This document shows positions 9,829 through 20,742 of a stretch of 64,000 nucleotides of DNA, in pieces. The notes under the pieces are model-generated. The model was not told the origin of the DNA. It saw nothing but the letters and a program-made list of their open reading frames with translations, and made no database searches. The translations under genes and the position numbers were made by a program. The stretch is from Leucosporidium creatinivorum (lineage: Eukaryota > Basidiomycota > Microbotryomycetes > Leucosporidiales > Leucosporidiaceae). Within the stretch, counting starts at the first letter, position 1. Every line of letters begins with the position of its first letter. The stretch lies in contig BCKL01000009.1 in NCBI GenBank assembly GCA_001600635.1, positions 310,001 through 374,000 on the forward strand, written 5' to 3'.

Positions 9829-12132
9829 TCAAATCTGCGGTACGGCATGACCGTCTCCTCGAGGATCCGATCCACCGGCCCACGCACCTGACGAGAGCTT
9901 TTGGATGACCTGTGAAGATGCAGGACGTCAGCGAAGCCCTCAAAGACGAATAAAAGCTCATCGCTCACCTGACCACGACCGAACTGAGCCCTTGCATGCC
10001 CCGATAGGACCTCAACATCATGACCCATCTTCTTCAACTGCTCGACCACCTCGGGCTTGACCCCCTCCTCCAAGTATACCAGAGTACCGATATCTCCTGC
10101 CGCTTTATCTGTCGGTACGTCCGCCGAGATGCAGAACCGAGGAGCATCGAGGGTGGATTGGGCGTTGGCGCCGTGGTGGAGCATGTTGAGGAGGATTTGG
10201 ACGTGCCCTTGGGGTTGCATGAAGCCGCCCATGACGCCGTAGCCTGGCAGTGAAGATTAGAGAAGATAGAGAAGAAAGAATGGAGAAAGCGGAAGACGGG
10301 AGGAGGAAGGGGTGAAGGAGGGCAGAGCGAAGCGAAGGTCAGCCGAGGTTCGGCGAGAGAAGATCCTCCCGAGCTGAGATAAACGCACTCATGAACAGGT
10401 CACCGCCCTTCTTGTTACCACGAGTGACGAGAGCGGGGATGATGGTGTGGTAAGGTCGTTTGTTGGGCTGCGAAGAGAGGCGTCAGCCATGCCTTTCAAT
10501 CGCCGAGACCGACGAGACTCACTGCGATGCAGTTGGGGTGGCCCTCCTCGAGCGTGAAGTTGCAACCACGGTTCTGAAGAGTGAAGCCGCATCCTTTGGG
10601 GACGGCGTAAGTACCGAAGCCAGCGTCTGCGAAGGAAGAGAGGATCAGCGCCGAGGTCATCGGGAGAAGAAGGGAGAGCTCACAGTTGCTCTGGATGTAA
10701 GAGACAGCGTTGCCCTCAGCATCGGCGACTTCGAATAGTACGGTGTCGGAGGAAGCGATGGGAGTGCCCTTGTTGATGATGGCGGTCGACTTGGCGGGGT
10801 CGAAGAGCTCGGCGCGCTTTGCGAGATACTCCTTAGACAGCAGCTCCTCGACCGGTACCCTCGAGTGCTCGGGATCGGCAATGTAGTGGCGAGTATCGGC
10901 GAAGGCGAGGCGAATGGCGCAGATCAAGGCGTGGAACCATTCGGCGGAGAGGTGCTCGGTCTTGCTGAGGTCGACCTTCTGCTGATCTTGCATCGCTTCG
11001 AGGATACCGAGGGCGATGAGAGCGGTGAGGCCTTGGCCGTTGGGAGGTGTCTCATGGAGGGTGACGCCTTCCTCGCCGCCGTAGTTGATGGAGATGGGAG
11101 TGACGGGGGTGGTGGTATGGTTCTTGAGATCGTCAAGGGTGAGCACTCCTCCCTTTGATTGGACGACTAAAAGAGTAAATGAAAGGTCAGCGAAAGAGCT
11201 GAGGAGCGGTATTGGAGTCGACTCACGGTCGACAATGGCTTCGGCGATCCTGCCCTCGTAGAAGCCCTTCTTGCCCTGCTCGGCGACGGCCCGGAAGGTC
11301 TGCGAAGGCGGCAGGTTCAGCTTCTCGCTCGAGGCGCGAATACTCGTACTCACCTTGGCGAGAGTAGGGTTCTTGAAAATCTCTCCAGGACGAGGCGAGT
11401 GAGTCTTGCCGGTAGCAGGGTCGGTGATGAGCATCTCGGCGCCGCTCGGCGATTGGGAGAGGAACAGGTCGTGGTTCTTGACCCAGCCGTGGGAGGAAAT
11501 TTCAGAGATGGGGACTCTGTGTTCGAGAGGGATGTCAGCGACCCTCCTGTGGTGCAAAGCGAAGTCCCAACTGCTCACCCGCTTTCGGCCATCGAGATTG
11601 CCGGCGCGAGTACATCAGCCAAGGTGACCTTGCCGCTTCCAAAGTGCTCCAACGTGTCCACCCATGCAGCTGCACAGCCGGGAACCGTGACCGAGTTGAT
11701 GTTGAGGAAGTCAATCTCCCGTCCTTCGACGCCGAGCTCGCGAACCTTGTCCAGGGTCAAGGCGGCGGGTGCTCGACCAGATCCATTAAGCGCTTTGACC
11801 TCTCCAGTTTTGGCGTCGTAGACGAGGCAGAAGGCGTCTCCTCCAATGCCACAACTGCCCGGCTCGGTGAGGTTGAGAGCCGCCGAAACGGCGACGGCTG
11901 CGTCTGCAGCGTTACCCCCCATCGCCAAGATTTGACGCCCGGCCTCTGCGGCAAGAGGCTGAGAACATGCCACCATTCCTTTCGCGCCTGGAGAGCAATT
12001 CAGTCAGTCGCCGAACTGGCAGAGCAGCGAATCGCTGAGCCCAACTTGAAACGCACTGTAAACGGTCGAACGGCGCGAGTGGAAAGGCTGATAGGGTACA
12101 GCGGTCTCTGGGAGAGTGTCGTGAAGATGCAT
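9829..12132 (-). CDS. Gamma-glutamyltransferase-family hydrolase (YwrD-like)
   Basis: N-terminal-nucleophile enzyme of the gamma-glutamyltransferase family, expected to cleave gamma-glutamyl bonds or related amides. Nine exons (12132-12057, 11987-11579, 11516-11354, 11299-11227, 11166-10684, 10626-10523, 10467-10389, 10243-9969, 9909-9829) give 580 residues. Landmarks in order: SRRSTVYSAKGMVACSQPLA, GGNAADAAVA, EPGSCGIGGDAFCL, PPNGQGLTAL, SSDTVLFEVAD with Thr as the likely nucleophile after autocleavage, SYIQSNYAGFGT, GFTLQNRG, YGVMGGFMQPQGH, and the tail GSDPRGDG. No signal peptide or membrane anchor is seen, so it is probably cytosolic, unlike classical GGT. It shares a 349-bp promoter with a DAL5-type transporter. 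The exact substrate is not predictable here. Confidence 0.9.
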
Positions 12133-12481
12133 GTTGGTAGATCGAGCTGTTGTAGCGAGACGGCAACGAGACGAGATGTGCGCAAGAGGAAGAGAGCGGT
12201 CGGCTCCACATCATCGACTCAAAGCGCTTGGGGCCGAAGGGTCAAAGCGGGAGCCGTCGAAGTTCCTGGCATTGCCGCCGGCCACACCCAAGCGCGTTGC
12301 AGGAAAGCAACTCGGCCGGATTTAGCTCCATTTTGAAAGCTGCAGCCGAAGTGCCAGCTGACCGCCGTGAGGAGCTGCCCCGCTCTCCTCAGGCGCCGAT
12401 AGCTCTTTAGCCTCCTTCTATCTCGCTCTCTCTCCCTTCTTCATCTCACATCCACCCCCTCGCATCCACATCCTATCGCCA
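12133..12481. promoter_or_regulatory. Divergent promoter region GGT / transporter
   Basis: 349 bp between two start codons on opposite strands. A pyrimidine-rich tract (12410-12480) lies before the transporter ATG. No TATA was seen. Confidence 0.45.
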
Positions 12482-15258
12482 ATGTCATCTACAGCGCCTT
12501 CCTTCACTTCAGACCTGGAGAAAAAGCAACTGCCGCTGGCTCAGGTCGTCTCGGGCGTCTCTGCCGCTCCCCACCTCCAAGAGATCAAGGAGGAGGACTA
12601 CGATGAAGGAGCTGCCATCGCTGGCCTCGAGCGTACACCCTACACTGCCGAGGAGGAGCAAGCCGTCAAGCGCAAGATTGACCGCCGAGTGAGTGCTCAG
12701 TCGCCGTTCTCGCCTCGCCGAAGCCTTATCCAACCCACTCTTGCCGTTTACAGGTCATGCCACTTCTTGCTGCTGTGAGTGAAGCACTTGCCCTTGAGAT
12801 CCATGAGACGCACCGAGCTGATTCGCCGTCTAACGTTGTACAGGTCTACTTGTTCGTCTTGCCCCCTTCGGCGCCGGCTTCGAATTCGGCGCCCGCTCGC
12901 TCCACCACAGCTGACCTTTTGCCTCTTCAACGCAGCTCTCAATTCTTTGACAAAAACAGGTGAGATTGGTTCTGCTCGCTGCAGGTCTTGTCCTCTGGTG
13001 TGATGGACCAGCTGGGTCCCCGAGCGCCGAGGACCGAGGACTGAGCTATCGCCGTCGACATCGCCCTCGTCGGCTGCCTGACCAGAAGCAACACACCTAC
13101 GTCGGGATATGTAGCTGACTCACTACTTATTGTGCAGTCTCACCTACTCGTCGGTCATGGGCTTGCCCATCAAGGGCGAGCAGTACAACCTGATTTCAAT
13201 GGCATTCTACCTCGGCTTTGTGATCTTCGGTAAGGGCTTCGGGTTATGCGTCGGCATCTTGACGTCTCGCTGTGAAGTCGGAGTAGAGCTGATTCGACCT
13301 ACACCCCTCCTGCTCGCAGAAATCCCCATGTCGACGCTGTCGCAAAAGTTCCCTCTCAGCAAGTTGTGAGCTAGGTCCCGCATCTCGTTGGTCTCTGCAA
13401 CCCTGACTCATCCCTCTGTTTCCTAGCCTCGGCGCCAACATCATCCTATGGGCCACGTCCGTCGTCTAGCCCTCGGTCGACTTCGCCGAGCTGACTTCCG
13501 TTTCCTGCAGCTTCCTCATCCTGCACGCCGCCAGTGCGAATTTTGGTCTCTTCTTCGCGATGCGCTTTCTATTGGGCGTTTTTGAATGTTGCGTCAGCCC
13601 AAGTAGGTCTTTTGTACACCTATAGCTTGAGCTTCGCGCTCACCGACCCCTCGACGCTGACCTTGCCCCGTTGCCCACAGTCCTCATCGCCTATGTCGCT
13701 GCCTTCTACCCTCGTCACCAGCAAGCCAAGCGTATCTCTTGCTTCTACTGCATGAGTAAGCTCTTCTGTCCTCTTCCAGCCGGTCGCTTGTTCTCCCTTT
13801 GGGAGTCGGCGGCGCTGCGCTTTCTCAGCTTCGGCGCTCGTTCTACCTCGGCCCTGCGCTTACCTTCGGCTACGCTCATAGACGGAATAACCAACATGGT
13901 CGGCGGACTCATGGCGTGGGGTGTCACGTTCTACAAGGGCAACGCCATCGCCCACTGGCGCATCGTAAGTCGCCTTCCAGCTTCGGCGAGCCTCCTCCGG
14001 CGCTGACCCTTCGCTCGCTTCCTCCCCTCCTCTCCCTCTCCTCTCCGTCGCTTCTCCCACCACAGTTCTACATCCTTATGGGAGGACTTGCCTACATCGT
14101 CGCAGCCGCCGTCCTGATTTGGCTACCCGACTCGGTCGCCACCTCTAAGTTCCTCTCCGAGCGCGAGAAGGTCGTGGCCCTCGAGCGCGTTCGCGACAAC
14201 CAGACCGGAACTCGCAACAAGCAGCTCAAGCGCTACCAGATCATCGAGGCCCTCACCGACCCCAAGACCTGGCTCCTCCTCCTCCTCACCGCCCTCTCGG
14301 CCGTGCCGAACGGTGGACTCGCCTCCTTCTCCTCGCTCCTCATCAAAGGCTTCGGCTACACCTCTCGCGAGGCCCTCCTCCTTCAGATTGGTCGTGGAGC
14401 CATCGCTGCCACCACCACGATTACCGTCTGCCAGATCTCGGATCGCCTTCGGACCAGGATGTTCCCCATCCTCATCGCCGTCATCCCTACCGTCATCGGC
14501 GCCGCTCTGATGGTCGGCTATGGTGGAGGAGGAGACTCTGCTTCCAACAAAGCTGGCTCACTCGCTGGCATCTTCATGGTGAGTCGACGGTTCGATGCTC
14601 GGCGCTGTCTCCCTTCTCGCCTCGGGCCCGATGTGCAGAAGCTGACCTAGTGCCCTCACTTGACCGACACAGGCCGAGACCTACGGAAGTGCTCTCGCCT
14701 TGCTGTATGCTTGGTCCAGCAGCAACTGTGGCGGGGGGACTAAGAAGACGGTTGTCAATGCCTTGTTCCTTACTACATTTGCCGCGAGCAACATCGCTGG
14801 GACTCAGGTGAGCTACAGCGTTGGCTGTGTACCACATTGTTGGCTCTGTTGCGCAGCGTTGGCTCTGTACCGAGCGAATCGCTCCCGGCTTCGCCGAGGA
14901 CGCCTTGCTTTCGAGCTTGCGGCCTCGCTCCGCTTCGGAGGGCTCTCAGAGCTTTATACCTCGGCAAGAGCTCCGCTGACATCCTCTTCACCCAATCCTC
15001 CAGATCTTCCGCGCCGGAGATGCTCCAGGCTACCTCCCTGGCAAGATCGCCGTCCTTATCCTGTTCTCAGCCATGATCCCAGTAACTCTGGCGATGGACC
15101 TCTACACTCGTTTCCTCAATCGTCGCAAGGCCGCCAAACTCGCTGCGATGATCAGGGAGAACAACTGGTCTCCCGAAGATGTGCAGAGGGAGGCCGACAA
15201 GGCTGCGTTCCAGGACTTGACAGACAAGGAGAATTCGTTCTTCTCTTACATGAACTAG
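12482..15258 (+). CDS. MFS transporter, DAL5/allantoate-permease family
   Basis: Plasma-membrane anion/H+ symporter of the DAL5/TNA1 branch (allantoate, ureidosuccinate, dipeptides, nicotinate or other organic acids). Thirteen exons total 527 codons including the stop: 12482-12688, 12754-12774, 12844-12851, 12936-12959, 13138-13229, 13320-13365, 13427-13456, 13511-13602, 13681-13755, 13882-13964, 14066-14578, 14673-14807, 15004-15258. The soluble acidic N-terminus is followed by TM1 VMPLLA...VYFSQFFDKNSLTY, a typical DAL5-family pattern. Further landmarks are GLPIKGEQYNLISMAFYLGF, FAMRFLLGVFE, a charged mid-loop (SEREKVVALERVRDNQTG) and six C-terminal helices with NIAGTQIFRAGDAPGY. Exons of 21, 8 and 24 nt encode TM1. 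It is divergent from the GGT-family gene, suggesting shared nutrient scavenging. Confidence 0.9.
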
Positions 15259-15475
15259 TACATAGCGTGGTAGTCATTTTGTGCATCGAGTTCTATTTGT
15301 ACCCTCAGCTGGCGCAGCGGGAGCAGCGAGGGAGGGTTCGAGATTCGGCGAAGGCTCTCGAGCAGTCCCTCGAGCAGTCTTGCTTATAGCAGGCGGACTC
15401 GAGCGAGCACAAATGTGAGCCTGCTCGCGCAGAAGAACGATAGAAGTGTACTCGAAGCTCAATAGCATGGTAACT

Positions 15476-18332
15476 CTACGACACGACCGACTGCATCCCC
15501 TCGGGCAGCGAAGTCGACCAGCTCCAGAAACTGTGAAGGAGAGGTCAATCAGCGTCTACCGCAAGTCAAAGAAGCAAATGAAGCTCACCTATCCGTGCCA
15601 ATTAGAGAGCTGATGCCCAGCTCGTCTAGTGGATCGACCGCGCCCGACGAGGGATCGAACGAAGCGGCGAGCACATCGCTCGAGTCGACCGCCCAGAAGC
15701 CCTCGGGAGTGGTGAGATCCTCCTGATGAGGCATACTCATCGGTTGAGCGCCATTGATCGCTGGCCAAACGGGGAAAGCGAGACCTCCAGCAGGCGGCGG
15801 TGGGAGTCGGTTCGGTCCCTCGGGCGAGCCCAAATCCTCGAACCGACGCTTCAGGCTCCCGCCATCGGCGCCCCCCGTGACGCTGCTCCATCCGAGCGGA
15901 CCCATCTCTGACTCGAGCTTCTTCAACGCCGCCTCAATCGCCTGAGCGTGCTTCTGCTGGACCGCCGGGGTGCGAGAGAGAAGAGTCGAGGCGTGGCGAG
16001 CGGCGGCAATGGCTTGTTTGATGGAGGGGAAGGAAAGTTGCTGGGAAGAGGCGGCCGTGTCGGGAGAGGAGGCGGTCCCGGCGCCATTCGGTTCGGCGCT
16101 GGGGAGGGTGAAGGCTGCGTAGGCGGGAGAATCGACGGGCGAAAAGGCGGAAGGGACGAGCTTGATCATCTTGAGTAGGAAGAGGGCGGCGCTCTGTAGT
16201 GTGAGAGGATTAGCTTCGCTCCCGAAGGTGAGAGCGAGAGAGCAAGCGGACCGAGAGCGAGATCTGGGTCATTTCACTCGAGTGCGCTAGCTTCGAAGAG
16301 CTGTGGATGCCTATAGACAACTCGGTCAGCACAATACAGCGAGCCGAGTGTCCCTGAGCCGCGGACTCACCTTGGATCCGAGTAGCAGCATCAAGAGCAG
16401 TCCGAAGAAACGGGAGATGAATCGGCAGCAGGTCCTGCGACGACGTGATGCCGCGCAGTCCTCGGGTGTTGGCAAAGAAGCGCGCCGACTGGAGCATGAT
16501 CGAGAAGCTAGCGAGGATGTACCTCCCCGCCTCATCCTCCTGCGTCGTCGTCCAAGCGCACCAAGTCGTGATCCACTGCTCGATGCTGGCGTTGGTCTGC
16601 TGGACGACCTGCACCGTATGCTCGACCGACTGGTGCTGACTTTTGAGGAAGTGCTCTCCAAGTACGCCGAGGATGGTGACGAGCTCGGACTGGGCGATGA
16701 GGCGAGCGTCGACGGGTCGGAGGGCGGGGAGAGCGAGAAGAAGTCGAGCCGAGGTGATGGAGAGGTCGATGGTGACGAGTGGGCGACGAGCGAGGGAAAG
16801 GGAGAGCCAAAGATCTTGAGCGTAGAGGGTGAGCCAGATCCTACACGCCGGCATAAGCTCCTCGAAAGCTGCCGATGCCGAGTCGGGGTTCGAAGCGGCG
16901 GCGACGAGGTTCTCGAGCGCTCGAGGAAGGTCGAGCTGCAGTGCGAGAGTGACGGTATGTCCGGGTGGTGCTCCTTTTCCCATCCAGGCGTTCCAGACGA
17001 GTGAGGCCTTGAGCTGTGGTGGCGAGGGAGATGAGCTCGGCGCAAGAAGGAAGCGGGAGTGAGGTCGACGTACATCATCCAGCGTGACACCTCGCTCCGA
17101 GTGCAAAGTCTCTCTCATTAGCTTCAAAGCTTGCTTGCGATTATACTCGACGAGCTTGGTCTCCTGAGAATGCCGAGAAGCGACGGCGCTGCGAAGGGGA
17201 ACCGGTCAGCTCGAGCGAGAAAGCAACAGAGGCCGCTGAACTTACACGATGCAGTGCATGAGCGCAGGAGACCTGTCCTTGACATCTTCGTAGCGATCCG
17301 AGGTTGGCACGATGTAGGGCGCTAGTGGAGCGTACATCTCCCAGAACCTGCGAGCGTGGTCGTCAGCTAAAGGGCCTGAGAGCTTGCAGGTAAGCGCAAC
17401 ATACAGGTCGAACGCCTCCCGAGCAAACCTTTCAAAGCTATCACTTTCACGCCTGCTGATCTTCGGCAGCTTGGCCCGAGACGGCCGCTTGGTCGACGAG
17501 TCCGAGCCTTCATCTGCGCGCGAGAAGGCGTCAGCAATCACATCACTCGGTCTCGGTGCAGTCAGCGAGGGCTCACCATCCATCGAAGACGACCCCTCCT
17601 TCACTCGCGGCTCCTCCAGATACCCTAAGCGCGAATCATGAGAGCGAGACGTGAGGCGAAGGAGGTCCAGCTCGGCTTCCAGGCGGGCCAGTCGGGCTTC
17701 CAGTGTGGTCGAGGTGACGACTGTGGCGCTACAATCGGAAGCAGTCAGTACTCGTTCTGCATTCAGAGAGGTTGTAGCGAACTCACGAAGCCGCCTCGCT
17801 CGGCACTCTCCCCAGCTTCCTATCCTCATCGTCGCGTTTCTGTTCTTCTCGTCTTCGTAGCTCCTCCGTACTGATGCCTTCGAATACACACTCGACTCCG
17901 TTCTCTCTGCGAGAAGCGAAGATCAGCTTGACTCGCTTCGGAAAGGGCGTGAAAGCTCACCGACAACGCCGACAAGGCCAGCTATTGCTCAGTCCATCGC
18001 ACTTCGCCTTGCCTTTGCGACAATACAAACACGCCTGTGCTCCACGAACCGTCAGCGAGCGAATCTACGAGCTACAGAAGAACGCGCGCGCTGACCTTGG
18101 TTGATCGCCTGACACCGGCTCCCTCCGCTTGAGACCGCACCGGTTGGTAGCTTGGTACACGAGTAGCTGCAGGAGCGTCTCCTCCGCCGCTGCTCGGAGC
18201 TTCTGCGGCGTTGCTTGACGGAACAGCGGACGAAGCGGAGGCGATAGCGACGCCGTCGGCTGAGGTTGACCGAGGGGCTGGTGGTGGTGAAGGGAGTGGG
18301 ATGGCGTTCGAGAGTACTTCGAGACCGTCCAT
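15476..18332 (-). CDS. Zn2Cys6 fungal-specific transcription factor
   Basis: Nuclear regulator with a binuclear zinc cluster. After a ~79-residue Pro/Ser-rich N-terminus, exons 2 and 3 encode ACLYCRKGKAKC...CRRC...C, spacing C-X2-C-X6-C-X8-C-X2-C-X6-C, complete. A short coiled coil follows (LEARLARLEAELDLLRL, about residues 145-165). The middle domain has the fungal_trans signature (AREAFDLY, FWEMYAPLAPYI, ACRIWLTLYAQDLWLSLSLA). The C-terminal ~220 residues are Ser/Pro-rich and may activate transcription; the protein ends EGMQSVVS. About ten exons; the first two are 18332-18096 and 18034-17961. Its position beside the DAL5-type transporter and GGT-like enzyme makes it a candidate regulator of them, an inference from neighbourhood only. 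Confidence 0.88.
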
Positions 18333-18618
18333 CTGAGGCGAGAAGGAGACGAAGTAGCAAGTAGAGGAGACGAAGGAGGGAAAGAGAGGTCGATTCGTCC
18401 GGGAGAGAGTTGAGCGAGAGAGATGAGCTTCGTAAAGTGCTCTGATGCCGTACAGGCAAGACGAGTAGAACGTAATAGCATTCATCTTGCACTTCGTGGC
18501 TTTTGGATAATCATAACGAGCGATACGGCCGCTCTTCCCCTGCTCGGCGAGATCTGTCGTCCTCTTTCCCACGACGCCAACAGCTTGGTACAGTCCTCAA
18601 ACGCACGGAGGTAGCGCT

Positions 18619-20609
18619 TTACTTCATGACCTTTCCGTCGGCGTACTTGAGGCCATCGACCTCGTTGGTCCAGGCCCAGCAGCCCTCGACGAACTCGCGG
18701 TCGGCCTTGAAGTCGAGGGGGGTGAACGAGTAGGACTCGTAGTCGGGGGCGACGTTGAAGACACTCTCCCAGTCTGTTTGCAGAGTGTGAAGCGAGGAGA
18801 GAGTCAGCGAGAGGCTCGAGGGCAGAGAAGGGAGCCAGAGCCGAGCAGAAGAGGAAGCGGCGCCGAAACTCACCGGAACCGCGGATCATGTAGACTCCGA
18901 CAATCTTGGAGTTGTTGTTCTCGCCGTAGACTCCAGTGGATCCGAAGACGTACTTCCTCGAGCCCTCGAGACGCGAGTGGAAGCCGGTGACGAGGTTCGA
19001 GGACATGAAGACTGTTCGGCGAAGAGGGTGAAGGTCAGTGGAAGCCTTCGAGTCGATCGATGGTAGAAGGAAACCCTACCCTGGGTGAGCTCATCGGGGT
19101 ACTTGTACTCGGCCTTCCAGAGGGAGTACTCCTGGGCGTCAAAGTTGGCATCGAGCCACTTGAGGGCGACCTGAGGGAGCGGGAGACAAGGGTCAGATCT
19201 CGAGCTCGTTACGCATCACTCGAGTTTAAGCTACCCACATCAGTCTCGTTGTTGGAGTACTGCCTCTTGAACTCGTCCAGGGGGAAGGACTTGGCGGGTC
19301 CGAGAGCCTCGCAAGGGTGCTTGGCCCTGGGGGCCTCGGCGACGGGCTCCTCCTCCTCATCCTTGGGCGCCTTGGGCTTGGGAGCAGCAGCCGCCTTGGG
19401 CTTCTTCTCCTCTTTCTTGGGCTGCACGGGGTCGATGACCTTCTCCACGGCAACGGGCTCGACGTTGTTCAACACCTTGAAGAACTCGGGCTGGTGGACG
19501 ATCGTCTTCCAGAATCGGGTGAGGTTTACGTTCTTGGCGCGGAAGTCGGCGTCGAGGACCTGTATATGAGAAGCATCAGCGGCTGTCGAGCGATCCCTAG
19601 TCGCAAGTCGCTCACGAATTCGAATCCGCGAGTCAGCGCCGAAGCGACAAAGATGTCGGCGACCGAGATGCGGTCTCCTACGAGGTAGGTGCGGGTCTTG
19701 AGGTAGTTCTCGAGGTAGTCAGTCTCCTTGTAGAGGGCGCTCTTGGCCTGCTCAGCGCCGGCCTTGGTGTAGGGCTTGCGGCCGAGAAGGGGGGCGAACC
19801 AGGCGCCGAGGCTGGGAAGGAGGTTGATGTTGGCCCCTGCGAGGTTGCGGGTCAGTATACGACATACCTTGGGAAGAATTTGAGCGAGGTATCGACCTAC
19901 AAAGAGTCCACTGCTGGATCCTGGCGGCATCCTCCTTGTTCGCGCCGAGAAGGCCAGCTTTGTTGTTGTAAGCAGCGACTATTGCACGGGAAGGAAGCTC
20001 AGGTCGGTACAGATCTGTTTAGCGCTGAACCTCAACTCAGGGACTCACCATACTGCAGTCACAACGTGCGAAAGAGCGAAGCGGATCAGCACGTTCCGCT
20101 GCGAGCTCGGTGCTCTGTAGCGCTTCGAGGACTCACGTTGGCGATGGCGATGGACTCGGTAAGCTGAAGATCTTCTTTCTCAAAAGCGGGGACCAGTCCA
20201 AGAGGGTACTTCTCGAGGTAGCCCGAGGGGTAGCCTCCAGCCTTGTCGAAGGGGTTGGTCTCGACCCACTCGAGCTCCAGTCCTTCGTAGTTCGCTACAC
20301 ACTGAGCAACGCGGGCCCTGGGGTTGTTCTGGTCTGCAGTGAGCCCAAACAGCGAGTCAGCGACCGCGGCGACTCGGACACGGGGTTGAACGAAATGGGC
20401 GAGTTCTGAGTGGTTTAGGTCGTTCCAGCGAGCTGCAGATGAATACGAGAAGGTCTGCGGATCTTCCCCTGCAGCCTCAGCCGCCCTAATGCCCTACAAC
20501 CCCCTCCCACAATTGCGAGATGCCGCCACGACCCAGGGCCGAGCTCCGCTGAAAGTAGAGTGCTGTAGCTGAGCCAGGACGTACAAGCGTAGATGGTTCC
20601 AAATGCCAT
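18619..20609 (-). CDS. CAM1: Elongation factor 1B gamma, paralogue 1
   Basis: Gamma subunit of the eEF1B nucleotide-exchange complex that recycles eEF1A during translation. Nine exons (20609-20585, 20333-20137, 20052-20049, 19978-19901, 19836-19616, 19559-19239, 19170-19080, 19011-18874, 18773-18619) give 409 residues. The N-terminal GST-like domain starts MAFGTIYAYQNNPRARVAQ and has VGDRISVADIFVASALTRGF. A Lys/Pro/Glu linker (PKKEEKKPKAAAAPKPKAP) leads to the conserved EF1G C-terminal domain (HPCEALGPAKSFPLDEFKRQ to GLKYADGKVMK). Exon 3 is only 4 nt (TATG) with AG and GTGAGT flanks; it is needed to keep frame and restore NYVAAYNNKAG. The C-terminal domain is identical in protein to paralogue 2, 133 bp away head-to-head. 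Confidence 0.95.
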
Positions 20610-20742
20610 GCTGTACGATGTCAAGTCGAGGTGAACTGCAGGAGATCAAGCCAGGGGCCTCGGCGCTCAACCCAAATCGACTTCACGACGCGGGCAGCTT
20701 GCTTTCCTTTCCTTTCCCTCACTTTCTCTTCTTCTATTCGAC
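20610..20742. promoter_or_regulatory. 133-bp shared promoter of the two eEF1B-gamma genes
   Basis: Space between the two divergent start codons. A pyrimidine tract (CTTTCCTTTCCTTTCCCTC near 20702-20720, then TTTCTCTTCTTC) runs up to the plus-strand ATG, typical of translation-machinery genes. Both genes must be driven from here or from within each other's first introns. Confidence 0.55.

Noticed and set aside
16303-17004. 233-codon plus-strand open frame
   Set aside because: Opposite strand of the Zn2Cys6 regulator's middle domain, which matches its family.
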